From Rhodococcus phenolicus (GTDB lineage Bacteria; Actinomycetota; Actinomycetes; Mycobacteriales; Mycobacteriaceae), in contig NZ_LRRH01000092.1 in assembly GCF_001646785.1 (NCBI RefSeq), positions 1-60,202 on the forward strand: a DNA stretch of 60,202 nt, written 5' to 3'. Position numbers and translations under genes: made by a program. The notes beneath the pieces were generated by a model. The model saw nothing but the letters and a program-made list of their open reading frames with translations. It was not told the DNA's origin and searched no databases. Shown here in pieces: positions 43,956 through 52,218 of the stretch (the stretch's first letter is position 1; each line of letters begins with the position of its first letter).

Positions 43956-45715
43956 CCACGCCACGCCGAAGCGATCGCCCCGGAGTCGGTCGGCTCGGAG
44001 AAGGACGGCATGGCCGGCGTCGACGCCGCAGGGGCGACCTGCGCCGGGCCATGACGCTGCTCGAACTCGAACCCCGCCGCGTCGCCGTCGCCGTCGCGGC
44101 CGGGGTCGCGACCCTCGGTGCCGCGCTGTTCCTGTCGGGGCTGTCCGCGTGGCTCATCATCCGCGCATGGCAGATGCCCCCGGTCCTCGACCTCACCGTC
44201 GCGGTCGTGGCCGTCCGCGCCCTCGGTATCTCGCGGGGCCTGTTCCGCTACTGCGAACGCCTGGCAACCCACGACGTCGCCCTGCGCGGCACCACCGCCG
44301 CCCGCGCCGGGCTCTACCGGCGACTCGCCGCGGGCGACCCGGCCGCGTCCGCGGGCCTGCGCCGCGGCGAACTGCTCACCCGGACCGGCGCCGACGTCGA
44401 TGCCCTCGGCGACGTGGTGGTCCGTGCGCTCGTCCCCATCGCCGTTGCGATCGTGCTGTCCGTCGCCGCAGTGGTGACGCTCGCGCTGATCTCCCCGCCC
44501 GCCGCCGCGATCCTCGCGATCGCGCTGCTGGTCGCCGGGGTGCTCGCCCCGTGGCTGTCCGCGCGTGCCGCTACCCGCGCGGAGGCCGACGGCGCCGAAG
44601 CACGCGCCCGGTTCGCGCAGGACGCGGTCACCGTGCTCGACCACGCGGCCGAACTGAGAGTCGCGGGCCGGCTCGACGCGACCACCGCGCGGGCCTACGC
44701 GGAGAACGATGCGCTGGTCGCGGCGACCGACCGTGCCGCGGCCCCCGCTGCGTTCGCGGAGGCGGCCACACCCCTGGCGATCGGCGCGAGCGTGCTCGGA
44801 TCACTGCTCGTGGGCATCACCGCGTTCGCGTCGGATCCCGCGATGAGCCCGATGTCGCTCGGCATCCTCGTGTTGCTTCCGCTGGCCGCGTTCGAAGCGG
44901 CCGGGACGCTGCCCGCCGCGGCACTGACTCTGACCCGTGCCCGGATCGCGGCAGGCCGGGTCACCGACCTGCTCGACCGCGCCGCCCGGCCCGTCCCCCA
45001 CGGGACACACCCGGTCGGCCGGGGCCACCTGAAGGCCACGGGCCTGCGCAGCGGATGGCCGAACGGCCGCGCGTCGGCACCGCTCGACGTGGACCTGCCT
45101 CCCGGCGCGCGCGTGGCGATCGTGGGTGCCAGCGGCAGCGGCAAGACCAGCACGATCATGACGCTCGCCGGCCTGCTTCCCCCGGTCGCGGGGACCGTCG
45201 CTCTCGACGGTGTCGCGCTCGCCGACCTGGACCCGGCCGAGCTGCGTCACCATGTCGGGTTCTTCGCCGAGGACGCCCACGTCTTCGAGACGTCGGTGCT
45301 CGAGAACCTGCGCGTGGCGCGCGGCGACATCGACGAGACCGCCGCCGCCACCGCACTCGCGTCGGTGGGACTGGCGGACTGGGTGTCGGGCCTGCCGGAC
45401 GGACTGCACACGATCCTCGAAGGCGGTGCGCGTGCGCTGTCGGGTGGTCAGCGCCGACGGCTGCTGCTGGCGCGGGCGCTGCTGTCCCCGGCGCGGGTGC
45501 TGCTGCTCGACGAACCGACCGAGCATCTCGATGCCGACGACGGGGGCCACCTGCAGCGTCTGCTGCTGGACCGCGACGCCGGTCTGGTCGCGTCCGACCG
45601 GACGGTCGTCGTCGTCACCCACCAGCTGCCCGCCGGCACCGCCGCGGACCGGGTCGTCGAGGTCCTCGAGGCCTCGGAGGACGTCCCCGGAAATAATCCG
45701 TTGCCCGCCCGCTGA
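43952..45715 (+). CDS. cydC: Heterodimeric ABC exporter subunit CydC
   Basis: Partner half-transporter of 587 aa. An unusually basic N-terminal stretch (RHGRRRRRRGDLRRAM) precedes LLELEPRRVAVAVAAGVATLG and six TM helices. Its ATPase has Walker A GASGSGKTS, signature LSGGQRRR and Walker B VLLLDEPTEHLD. The ATG overlaps the cydD stop (ATGA). An internal ATG at 44052 (MTLLELEP) is an alternative start that would drop the basic extension. Last gene of cydABDC; no terminator hairpin directly follows. Confidence 0.92.
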   Translation: MTTPRRSDRPGVGRLGEGRHGRRRRRRGDLRRAMTLLELEPRRVAVAVAAGVATLGAALFLSGLSAWLIIRAWQMPPVLDLTVAVVAVRALGISRGLFRYCERLATHDVALRGTTAARAGLYRRLAAGDPAASAGLRRGELLTRTGADVDALGDVVVRALVPIAVAIVLSVAAVVTLALISPPAAAILAIALLVAGVLAPWLSARAATRAEADGAEARARFAQDAVTVLDHAAELRVAGRLDATTARAYAENDALVAATDRAAAPAAFAEAATPLAIGASVLGSLLVGITAFASDPAMSPMSLGILVLLPLAAFEAAGTLPAAALTLTRARIAAGRVTDLLDRAARPVPHGTHPVGRGHLKATGLRSGWPNGRASAPLDVDLPPGARVAIVGASGSGKTSTIMTLAGLLPPVAGTVALDGVALADLDPAELRHHVGFFAEDAHVFETSVLENLRVARGDIDETAAATALASVGLADWVSGLPDGLHTILEGGARALSGGQRRRLLLARALLSPARVLLLDEPTEHLDADDGGHLQRLLLDRDAGLVASDRTVVVVTHQLPAGTAADRVVEVLEASEDVPGNNPLPAR

Positions 45716-45729
45716 GCCCGGCGTACCTT
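45701..45729 (+). promoter_or_regulatory. Predicted promoter for the small RNA/mini-ORF region
   Basis: TTGCCC at 45701-45706 and TACCTT at 45724-45729 are separated by exactly 17 bp, giving a start near 45736, just inside and beyond the 3' end of cydC. Confidence 0.5.
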
Positions 45730-45735
45730 CGTCCG

Positions 45736-45960
45736 TACACGAGGAAGGAGGTGGTCTGGACAATGAGTGAATGTCGGACACGTGAGGTGGCTGCCGGCTA
45801 GCCGCTGTCGCCGACGACGGTATTCACCGACCGCGCGCGCGGCTGGCGAATCCCAGGTAGTCACCCGGCCCCCGAGCCCCCGGTCCGTCCGGCCGGGACC
45901 CGTGAGGGAGTGGATGCGTCCGCCCTCGCCGGTACGGCTCGGGGGCCGCTTGCCGTCCAC
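45736..45960 (+). ncRNA. Putative structured RNA
   Basis: A perfect 13-bp helix can form between CGGCCCCCGAGCC (45866-45878) and its complement at 45936-45948. It encloses two further hairpins: GGTCC/GGACC (45882-45900) and GAGGG/CCCTC (45904-45927), a three-way-junction-like fold. It follows a promoter, strong RBS and mini-ORF and lies between convergent genes. No known RNA family is recognised. A plain cydC/nitrobindin terminator region is the alternative. Confidence 0.4.
45763..45801 (+). CDS. 12-codon mini-ORF with very strong ribosome binding site
   Basis: The ATG starts the peptide MSECRTREVAAG and ends at TAG. It is preceded by GAGGAAGGAGGTGGTC, among the strongest Shine-Dalgarno sequences in the window, with about 8 nt spacing. 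It lies downstream of cydC and the next gene is on the opposite strand, so it is not a simple leader. Its function is not recognised. It may be part of a dual-function RNA with the structured region that follows, and the frame stays open for about 100 codons past TAG. Confidence 0.45.
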   Translation: MSECRTREVAAG

Positions 45961-46001
45961 GGGCGGCGCGGTTCCACAGGTGGTTCGGTCTACCTGCCGA
46001 T

Positions 46002-46673
46002 TCAGCCCATGTGCCGCGACAACCGCGCCGAGAGGCGCGGCTTCAGATCGCCGTCCGCGGCGACGCGTTCCTCGACGTACGCGAGGTCGCCGCCTTCGAT
46101 GATCCCGTAGAGACGCTTCGCACCGCCGACGACCTCACCGGACTGGCTGCGAATCACCACGTCCGTCGCGATCTCCCACGACGACTGGGTCAGGGCCGTT
46201 CCGTAGTAGAGCTCGACGACACCGGAGCTGTGGCTGATCAGCAGCTCGAGCGTTTCGGGGTCTTCGCTGCCGGCGGTGTCCTGGCCGGCCACCCGCCAGA
46301 AGCCGCTCTCGCGGCGATCGGGCGCGGTGTAGCCGCCGTTCTCGTCGAGCCGCCAGGACCGCGATTCCCACACCAGATAGTCGCCGCCGTCGTGCGAGAC
46401 GACGATCTGCTGACCGAACCGGTAGTCGCCGGTCTCGGGATCGTTGCCCTCGCCCTCACCGCGCCACACGCCGACCATGGGCAGCAGCGCCAGCAACGCG
46501 GGGTGCAGATCCGGTCCCAACCGCAGGTTGGCGGTGTCCTCGGGCAGCGGGAGCCCCGGCAGGACGGGAATGTTCAGGTCCGCGGTCGCCTTGGCGCGCT
46601 CGATGGCGTCGGCGACGGCCTTGTCCCCGCTGCCGCGAACGACACCGGGGTTGTCACCGTGTTCGGCCGTCAC
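46002..46673 (-). CDS. Nitrobindin family heme-binding protein (Rv0813c-like)
   Basis: Beta-barrel heme protein of 223 aa. [22 protein letters not shown] (given as [22 protein letters not shown]) bears the family GxWxGxGxG motif. [22 protein letters not shown] and SGFWRVAG follow, and it ends with [10 protein letters not shown]. Nitrobindins hold ferric heme with a proximal His and can isomerise peroxynitrite or bind NO. A poorly conserved N-terminal 60 residues precede the barrel. GTG at 46673 overlaps the TGA of a tiny membrane-protein gene. Cytosolic. Confidence 0.92.
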   Translation of the reverse strand: MTAEHGDNPGVVRGSGDKAVADAIERAKATADLNIPVLPGLPLPEDTANLRLGPDLHPALLALLPMVGVWRGEGEGNDPETGDYRFGQQIVVSHDGGDYLVWESRSWRLDENGGYTAPDRRESGFWRVAGQDTAGSEDPETLELLISHSSGVVELYYGTALTQSSWEIATDVVIRSQSGEVVGGAKRLYGIIEGGDLAYVEERVAADGDLKPRLSARLSRHMG

Positions 46674-46768
46674 GACTCGTCGGCGACCAGGCGGTAGATG
46701 GTGTACAGCGTGAACCACGTGATGAGCAGCGCTGCCAGGACGAGAAGGACCTCGAAGAAAATGACCAC
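46670..46768 (-). CDS. Small single-pass membrane protein (32 aa), coupled to nitrobindin
   Basis: This frame encodes [18 protein letters not shown] followed by [14 protein letters not shown]: one TM helix with a short charged tail. Its TGA overlaps the GTG of the nitrobindin gene (GTGA), the same coupling seen across this window. On the minus strand TAAGAT (46775-46780) is a TANNNT -10 placed so that transcription would begin at GTG 46768, i.e. leaderless; an in-frame GTG at 46774 is the alternative. No homologue is recalled with certainty and the function is unknown. Confidence 0.65.
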   Translation of the reverse strand: MVIFFEVLLVLAALLITWFTLYTIYRLVADES

Positions 46769-46904
46769 GGGCACATCTTAGACCGCGTCCGGAGGGCACG
46801 AAAATCGACGGTCGGGATCGGTGCAACGAGGTCGACGGCCGCAGCGATTACTGTTCGTCCGATCCGGTCGCCTCGGCCGGCCCTCACGCATCTCCGGAGG
46901 TCGC

Positions 46905-48137
46905 GTGCGCCCGTTTCGCACCACAGTTCTCGCTGCAGCGGTGCTCGCTGCCCTGTCCCTGTCCGTACCGGTTGCCGCCGCGGTACCGGGCAGCGGATCG
47001 TCGCTGCCCGGGTCCGGGCCGCTCGTCCACCCCGACAACGCGGCGCTCGACTGCCCGGACCTGCTGATCGTCGCCGTCTCCGGTGCCACCGACTCGACCG
47101 CCGACCGGAATCCGGTCGAGGAGGAGACGCGGCAGGTGTGGTCCAACTGGGTCGGCAACGTCACCGTGCCCGCCGGCGAGGCGAACAGCAGGTATCCCGG
47201 TTCGGTGGGGTGGATGTACGTGCCCTATCCCGCCACCTACGGGCTCGGGTTGTTCGAGGACGTGCCGACCTACCAGGATTCGGTGGCGGCCGGGGTCGCC
47301 TCGACGAACCGCATCCTCGACGAACAGAAGACCCGCTGCGGGGACCGCACGCGGTTCGCGCTCGTCGGCTACAGCGTGGGCGGGGAGGTCGTCGAGCGGG
47401 TCGCCCGGGAACTCGGCCATCGCCCCGCCGACGCCCACGTGAGCCCCGACGACGTCGCCGGGGTCGTGCTGATCGGTGACCCCTACCGGCCGGCCGGGGT
47501 CGATTCGCTCGATACTCCGGGCCCCTCCGGCGGCGGTTTCATGTCGTCCGAACCCGCCGACTACGGTGCCCTCGCGGACCGCGTCCGGCACGCCTGCCGG
47601 CCCTACGACATCGCGTGCGACGCACCCGAGGAGATCGCGGTCCTCGAACTGGCACTCGGTGTTCTCGGGCAGATGCGGTTCACCCTGGCGAATCCCCTCC
47701 AGACGATCACCGACGCCCAGCGGGTGGTGTCCACGATGGCGGCCCGTGCCGCCGCGCACATCGTCTCCGACGACGAGTGGTGGGAGTCCGACGAATCCGT
47801 GCTCGACGTCCTGCGGGCGGTGGCGGACCGAACGCGTCCGGTGCCGGACGCGGACCTCGGCCCCGACCGGCTCCGGGAACTCCTCGACTGGGCGGTGGGC
47901 CCGGGCATGCCGGTCGTTCAGGAGAAACTGCGCGCCGAGGGGGCCGGTTTCGTCGAGGACAACAGCGGCCTGGTCGAGCTCGTCCTGAAGCCGTACATCT
48001 TCCTCGCGTTCATCCAGCACATCGCGTACTGGAACAACAATCCGCACGATCCCTGGTATTGGGAGAGCGAGAAGATCGTGGACTGGATCGGCGTGCTCGC
48101 CCAGGAGGAGCGGGCGCGGAATTCCGCCGGCAACTGA
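46905..48137 (+). CDS. Cutinase family secreted serine esterase-like protein
   Basis: Exported protein of 410 aa. The signal peptide is VRPFRTTVLAAAVLAALSLS followed by VPVAAAVPG. The mature part has an alpha/beta hydrolase core: LDCPDLLIVAVSGATDST, then the nucleophile elbow FALVGYSVGGEVVERVA (GYSxG) and VVLIGDPYRP. The long C-terminal part ends with YWNNNPHDPWYW. Such proteins are esterases or lipases of the cell envelope. The GTG follows CCGGAGG. The catalytic Asp/His could be in GDPYRP and FIQHIAYW, but this is unverified. Confidence 0.88.
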   Translation: MRPFRTTVLAAAVLAALSLSVPVAAAVPGSGSSLPGSGPLVHPDNAALDCPDLLIVAVSGATDSTADRNPVEEETRQVWSNWVGNVTVPAGEANSRYPGSVGWMYVPYPATYGLGLFEDVPTYQDSVAAGVASTNRILDEQKTRCGDRTRFALVGYSVGGEVVERVARELGHRPADAHVSPDDVAGVVLIGDPYRPAGVDSLDTPGPSGGGFMSSEPADYGALADRVRHACRPYDIACDAPEEIAVLELALGVLGQMRFTLANPLQTITDAQRVVSTMAARAAAHIVSDDEWWESDESVLDVLRAVADRTRPVPDADLGPDRLRELLDWAVGPGMPVVQEKLRAEGAGFVEDNSGLVELVLKPYIFLAFIQHIAYWNNNPHDPWYWESEKIVDWIGVLAQEERARNSAGN

Positions 48138-48145
48138 GACGACAT

Positions 48146-48186
48146 CGCGGAGGGCCCCGTTCCGAACCGGAACGGGGCCCTCCGCG
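48146..48186. terminator. Bidirectional terminator between cutinase-like and sseC genes
   Basis: 19-bp perfect arms (left arm CGCGGAGGGCCCCGTTCCG) with a 3-nt loop, between two convergent stops. Confidence 0.85.
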
Positions 48187-48201
48187 TGGATGCGGTCGCT
48201 G

Positions 48202-48507
48202 CTACTTCGCGACGGTCACGTCGACGTTGTGCACACCGGCAGCGCTCGGGCTGACGGTGGAGTCGCCGTTGCCGGCGCTCGAGAGTGCACGGACCTTCCA
48301 GTCGCCGGGCGCGGCGAAGAAGCGGAAGTCGCCGGTCGCGGACGCGACGACCTCGGCGGTGAATTCACCGGTGCCGTCGAGCAGGCGCACGAAGGCACCA
48401 CCGACGGGCTGTCCGTCGGCATCGAGGACGCGGCCGGTGATGACCGTCTCCTTCTCGACGTCGACGCCGGCAGGCAGGCTCTGGCTCTGAACGGGTGCTC
48501 CACACAT
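48202..48507 (-). CDS. sseC: DUF1416 protein SseC
   Basis: Protein of 101 aa with a transthyretin/carboxypeptidase-regulatory-like fold: VLDADGQPVGGAFVRLLDGTGEFTAEVV (given as VLDADGQPVGGAFVRLL, DGTGEFTAEVV) and GVHNVDVTVAK. It starts MCGAPVQSQ, with a Cys at position 2. It lies 5 bp after the sulfurtransferase gene, as sseC follows cysA2 in mycobacteria. It is thought to work with sulfur transfer; the mechanism is unknown. Confidence 0.92.
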   Translation of the reverse strand: MCGAPVQSQSLPAGVDVEKETVITGRVLDADGQPVGGAFVRLLDGTGEFTAEVVASATGDFRFFAAPGDWKVRALSSAGNGDSTVSPSAAGVHNVDVTVAK

Positions 48508-48512
48508 GTTTC

Positions 48513-49346
48513 TTACGCTCCCAACTCGATCGGTGCGCCGACCAGCGAGCCGTATTCGACCCAGCTGCCGTCGTAGTTCTTGACGTTCTGCTTACCGAGG
48601 ATCTCCTGCAGCACGAACCAGGTGTGGCTCGAGCGCTCGCCGATGCGGCAGTAGGCGATGGTCTCCTTGGAGTCGTCGAAACCCTTGTCCGCGTACAGCT
48701 TCGCGAGGTCCTCGTCGGACTTGAAGGTGCCGTCCTCGTTGGCGGTGGTGCTCCACGGGATGTTGATGGCGCCGGGGACGTGGCCGCGCTGCTGCGCCTG
48801 CTCCTGGGGGAGGTGCGCCGGAGCGAGGATCTTGCCGGAGTACTCGTCGGGGGAGCGCACGTCGACCAGGTTGGCCTTGCCGATCGCAGCGATCACGTCG
48901 TCGCGGAACGCGCGGATCGAGGTGTCCGGGGCCGAGGCCTTGTACTCGGTGGCGGGGCGGGTGACGGTGTCCTTCGACAGCTCACGGCCGTCGAGCTCCC
49001 ACTTCTTGCGGCCGCCGTCGATGAGCTTGACGTCCTGGTGGCCGTACAGCTTGAAGTACCAGTAGGCGTAGGCCGCGAACCAGTTGTTGTTGCCGCCGTA
49101 CAGGACCACGGTGTCGTCGTTGGCGACGCCCTTGGCGGACAGCAGCTCGGAGAACTGCTCCTGGTTCAGGAAGTCGCGGCGGACGCCGTCCTGCAGGTCC
49201 TTGCGCCAGTCGAGGCGGATCGCGCCGGCGATGTGGCCGCCGTCGTACGCGGAGGTGTCCTCGTCGACCTCGATGAAGACGGTCTTCGGCGCATTGAGGT
49301 TCTGCTCTGCCCAGTCGGCAGAGACCAGGACGTCGGAGCGAGCCAT
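48513..49346 (-). CDS. cysA2: Thiosulfate sulfurtransferase (CysA2/SseA type)
   Basis: Two-rhodanese-domain enzyme of 277 aa moving sulfane sulfur from thiosulfate to cyanide or thiol acceptors. The active loop is AYCRIGERSSHTW with Cys about 233; the inactive N-terminal rhodanese has VVLYGGNNNWFAAYAYW. ATG at 49346 is chosen because AAAGGAAA lies six bases upstream and it gives the standard family length. Middle gene of DUF4395-cysA2-sseC, preceded by a cysteine-rich leader peptide. Confidence 0.95.
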   Translation of the reverse strand: MARSDVLVSADWAEQNLNAPKTVFIEVDEDTSAYDGGHIAGAIRLDWRKDLQDGVRRDFLNQEQFSELLSAKGVANDDTVVLYGGNNNWFAAYAYWYFKLYGHQDVKLIDGGRKKWELDGRELSKDTVTRPATEYKASAPDTSIRAFRDDVIAAIGKANLVDVRSPDEYSGKILAPAHLPQEQAQQRGHVPGAINIPWSTTANEDGTFKSDEDLAKLYADKGFDDSKETIAYCRIGERSSHTWFVLQEILGKQNVKNYDGSWVEYGSLVGAPIELGA

Positions 49347-49391
49347 GGATTTTCCTTTCGGTGATGACACTGAGGAAGTCGTGGGGAGCGG

Positions 49392-49859
49392 TCAGGTGGA
49401 CGCGGGACGCAGACGCGTGACCAGGGGATAGATCCGGCAACCGAGGCACAGGCCGAAGGCTGCGTTGAGCAGCGCGGCGAACAGTGCGAACCCGGCCGCG
49501 ACGGACCCGATCACCGCGGCGCCGGAGAGGAAGCCGACGGTACCGACGGCGGCGAACACGAAACCGACGAGCTGCGCGAAACGCAGCGGCGGCACCGGTT
49601 CGGTCTCGGCCGGCGCACCGAGACGCGGCGCCACCAGCGCCGCGAACAGCCGGCCGTAGGGGCTGCGACGCGGCCCGAACGCCGCACCGAGTGCGAACAC
49701 CACGGTCTGCACCGCGAGCAGCACGCCTGCTGCCAGGGTGGAGAACGTCGCGACGATCAGCACGACGACGAGGACTGCGGTCGTGACCCACGCGGCGAAC
49801 CGGGGGCCGCGGACGTCGACCCGGTCGACGGTGCCGGATCGGGAAACTGAAACGGACAT
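49392..49859 (-). CDS. DUF4395 membrane protein
   Basis: Integral membrane protein of 155 aa with about four TM helices. VDVRGPRFAAWVTTAVLVVVL opens it (seen as VDVRGPRFAAWV and TTAVLVVVL). LCLGCRIYPLVTRL at the C-terminus is the DUF4395 Cys-x2-Cys hallmark. CAGGAGC precedes ATG 49859; an in-frame ATG at 49892 is less well led. Usually linked to thioredoxin-like and sulfurtransferase genes, as here, suggesting thiol or sulfur handling at the membrane. Confidence 0.88.
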   Translation of the reverse strand: MSVSVSRSGTVDRVDVRGPRFAAWVTTAVLVVVLIVATFSTLAAGVLLAVQTVVFALGAAFGPRRSPYGRLFAALVAPRLGAPAETEPVPPLRFAQLVGFVFAAVGTVGFLSGAAVIGSVAAGFALFAALLNAAFGLCLGCRIYPLVTRLRPAST

Positions 49860-49994
49860 CAGGGTGCTCCTGCGGGAATCGAGGGCGCGCATGGCGGATC
49901 GAGGTGCCGGAAGCGGTCGGTGGACCGCGAGGCGATCACATCGTTGTGTCTGAAGCGACGTACCGAAGGGTGGTGGACGTCGGGGCCGAGGTGA

Positions 49995-50057
49995 TCAGCA
50001 GGAACAACAACAGCCACCGAGGCGGCACAGATCGACTGCGCGGCGTCGGGTGAGCAT
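49995..50057 (-). CDS. Cysteine-rich leader peptide (20 aa), attenuator of the cysA2 operon
   Basis: ORF of 20 codons plus stop encoding MLTRRRAVDLC followed by RLGGCCCSC: five Cys, four of them in the last five residues. It lies 135 bp upstream of the DUF4395-cysA2-sseC genes on the same strand. TACACT at 50086-50091 (minus) is a likely -10. Cysteine-responsive leader peptides with the pattern VDLCR...CCxxC have been reported for the mycobacterial cysA2-type operon. Ribosomes stalling at the Cys run when cysteine is low would change expression downstream. Confidence 0.8.
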   Translation of the reverse strand: MLTRRRAVDLCRLGGCCCSC

Positions 50058-50100
50058 CAGCTCTTGGCGGAAGTGCACGTCACGAAGTGTAGCGAAGTTC

Positions 50101-50565
50101 TCAGGAAAGAGAATCCCCAGGGCCGCGCAGCGGCACCAGCGCAGAAGTCAGGTCCGCGGCGTTCGGGACTCCCGAAACCCGGAACCGCTCCGCGCCGCTC
50201 GCGTCGAACAGGAACGTCGTCGGCAGCGACAGTACTCCGAGTTTCCTTGCCAGCTCCGGGTTTTCGTCGAGATCGACCTCGACGTCCCGGGGGAGCGGCA
50301 GGTCGTCGCCCGCGGCGGCGAAATTCTCGATCACCTGCGCGACGACGCGGCGCACCGCGCTGCACGGTCCGCACCACGGAGCGGAGAAGTGCAGAACGGT
50401 CGGTTCGGGGCCGGCGCCGATGCCGAGCGCGGAGAGCAACGGGTCCACCCCCGCTGCGCCGGGTTCGGCGGCGACCGCCCGCACGGTGCCGGATCGGGAC
50501 CGCATCAGCGTGCCCACCACGAGGGCGGCAACGAGCACCACGAGCAGAACGATGATTCCGGTCAC
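50101..50565 (-). CDS. Membrane-anchored thioredoxin-like protein (ThiX-like)
   Basis: Protein of 154 aa. An N-terminal TM helix ([21 protein letters not shown]) anchors a thioredoxin domain with the active site FSAPWCGPCSAVRRV and the cis-Pro in LSLPTTFLFDASG. The domain side is probably cytoplasmic or periplasmic depending on topology, which cannot be settled. The GTG overlaps the lmeA-like stop (GTGA). Gene order matches mycobacterial thiX (Rv0816c). Confidence 0.9.
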   Translation of the reverse strand: MTGIIVLLVVLVAALVVGTLMRSRSGTVRAVAAEPGAAGVDPLLSALGIGAGPEPTVLHFSAPWCGPCSAVRRVVAQVIENFAAAGDDLPLPRDVEVDLDENPELARKLGVLSLPTTFLFDASGAERFRVSGVPNAADLTSALVPLRGPGDSLS

Positions 50566-51350
50566 AGTCGCTGCACCGCCTCCAGGTCGATGACCGTGTC
50601 GCGGGCTTCGCCCTCGATGACGATCTGGGAGCCGCGCGCCTCCACCGACGTCGGGTACACGCCGAACGGCAGATCCTGAGGTTCGATCGTGGTGGTGAAC
50701 AGGCCCAGCACGATCGGCTTCAGCGGTTCGGGCACCGTGTAGTCGGCCTCGCCCTCGGGTCCGAAATACAGATCTGACGCGACGATGCGGATGCTGTCGC
50801 CGTCGAGCACCAGGTCGGCCTGGACGCTCACCTGAGCGGAGACCGGTCCGACCGGGACGGTGCCGGTGAGCACGACGCCGCCCGCGGTGGTCGGACCCGA
50901 ACCTCCGGATCCGCCGGTGCCGTCCGACTTGTTGGCCGGCGGTGCGGAAATCTGCAGGTCGGGGATGTTGTACAGCCTTCCGAGCTCGGTCGCGTCGATG
51001 CGGACCCTCCCGAAGAGCAGGTCCACCGGCACCGACCGGATCGACCCGTCGAGCAGTTCCGCGGCCGGGGCGTGCGCGCCGATCAGGTTCGCCTCGATGG
51101 TGATGTCGCCGAGCATGTCGCTGTGGACGCCCTGGGCGCGGATCTCGACGTTCTCGTAGTGGCCGTCGCGGGCCTGCACCAGGAACGGGAAGCCGTGGAT
51201 GGTCACCGCGGGATCGGAGGTCAGGGCACCGCCGTCGCGCAGGGCCCGGGAGACCCGGTACTCGGACCACGCGGCAGCGCCGAAATCGACGAGCAGGGCG
51301 AGTCCGAGCAACACGACGAGGCCGAGGATCAGTTTGCGCACGCCCACCAT
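50562..51350 (-). CDS. lmeA: LmeA family phospholipid-binding protein (DUF2993)
   Basis: Envelope protein of about 262 aa. One N-terminal TM/signal ([20 protein letters not shown]) precedes a DUF2993 domain: [31 protein letters not shown] and [20 protein letters not shown]. Family LmeA supports mannan elongation of lipomannan in mycobacteria and binds phospholipid. The start is uncertain: ATG 51350, a GTG nine bases later (VRKLIL), or GTG 51377. First of an overlapping pair with the thioredoxin-like gene. Confidence 0.88.
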   Translation of the reverse strand: MVGVRKLILGLVVLLGLALLVDFGAAAWSEYRVSRALRDGGALTSDPAVTIHGFPFLVQARDGHYENVEIRAQGVHSDMLGDITIEANLIGAHAPAAELLDGSIRSVPVDLLFGRVRIDATELGRLYNIPDLQISAPPANKSDGTGGSGGSGPTTAGGVVLTGTVPVGPVSAQVSVQADLVLDGDSIRIVASDLYFGPEGEADYTVPEPLKPIVLGLFTTTIEPQDLPFGVYPTSVEARGSQIVIEGEARDTVIDLEAVQRL

Positions 51351-51473
51351 TGTGACCGACGCGGCGAGGAGCCTCATTTGCGTGCTTACACGGTGGTAAC
51401 AAAAGGGGCGTTAATCTGTAGCGCGTCGTTCATAAGCGAAAAAAGCGCTCGTGACACCAAGAATGGAGGCCCG

Positions 51474-52208
51474 GTGGAACTGCTCCTGCTGACCTCCGAC
51501 CCCAACCCCGATGCGGTGTTGCCGTCCCTGTCGCTACTGGCGCATTCCGTCCGGCCTGCGCCGACCGAAGTGTCCTCCCTGCTGGAGGCGAGTTCGGCGG
51601 ACATCGCGATCGTCGACGCCCGCACCGATCTGGCCGCGGCCCGAGGACTGTGCCGGTTGCTCGGCAGCACCGGTTCGGCGGTTCCCGTCGTCGCCGTGCT
51701 CACCGAGGGCGGGCTCGTGGCGGTCAACCCGGAGTGGGGTCTCGACGACATCCTGCTCACCACGACCGGCCCGGCCGAACTCGACGCGCGGCTGCGGTTG
51801 CTCCTCGGTCGTACCGGCGGCGCGGTCGCACCCGAGAACACCGGCAAGATCACGCTCGGTGAGCTCACCATCGACGAGGGCACCTACACCGCGCGGTTGC
51901 GCGGTCGCCCGCTCGACCTGACCTACAAGGAGTTCGAGCTCCTCAAATACCTCGCGCAGCACGCCGGCCGGGTGTTCACCCGGGCGCAGCTGCTGCAGGA
52001 GGTGTGGGGTTACGACTTCTTCGGTGGCACCCGCACCGTCGACGTCCACGTCCGGCGGCTTCGCGCCAAGCTCGGCCCCGAGTACGAGTCCCTGATCGGC
52101 ACGGTCCGCAATGTCGGGTACAAGGCGGTCCGGCCCACCAGCAAGTCCGGTAAGGGCGGCGTCGCCACGGTCGAATTCGAGGACCCCGACACCGAGTTCG
52201 CGGACTAA
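51474..52208 (+). CDS. glnR: GlnR-type orphan OmpR-family response regulator
   Basis: Transcription factor of 244 aa. The receiver-like N-terminus carries Asp about 48 in [10 protein letters not shown], and the acidic pocket is incomplete, as in GlnR, which acts without phosphorylation. The C-terminal winged helix has [21 protein letters not shown] (cited as [21 protein letters not shown]), [20 protein letters not shown] and [12 protein letters not shown]. GlnR controls nitrogen assimilation genes such as glnA and amtB. The GTG follows GGAGG. The adjacent mshD matches mycobacterial Rv0818-Rv0819. Confidence 0.92.
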   Translation: MELLLLTSDPNPDAVLPSLSLLAHSVRPAPTEVSSLLEASSADIAIVDARTDLAAARGLCRLLGSTGSAVPVVAVLTEGGLVAVNPEWGLDDILLTTTGPAELDARLRLLLGRTGGAVAPENTGKITLGELTIDEGTYTARLRGRPLDLTYKEFELLKYLAQHAGRVFTRAQLLQEVWGYDFFGGTRTVDVHVRRLRAKLGPEYESLIGTVRNVGYKAVRPTSKSGKGGVATVEFEDPDTEFAD

Positions 52209-52218
52209 CCTCGGCGGG

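Noticed and set aside
51385-51400. GlnR-like box (GTTAC-n6-GTAAG on the minus strand) before glnR
   Set aside because: Only one degenerate half-pair is visible, too weak to claim autoregulation.
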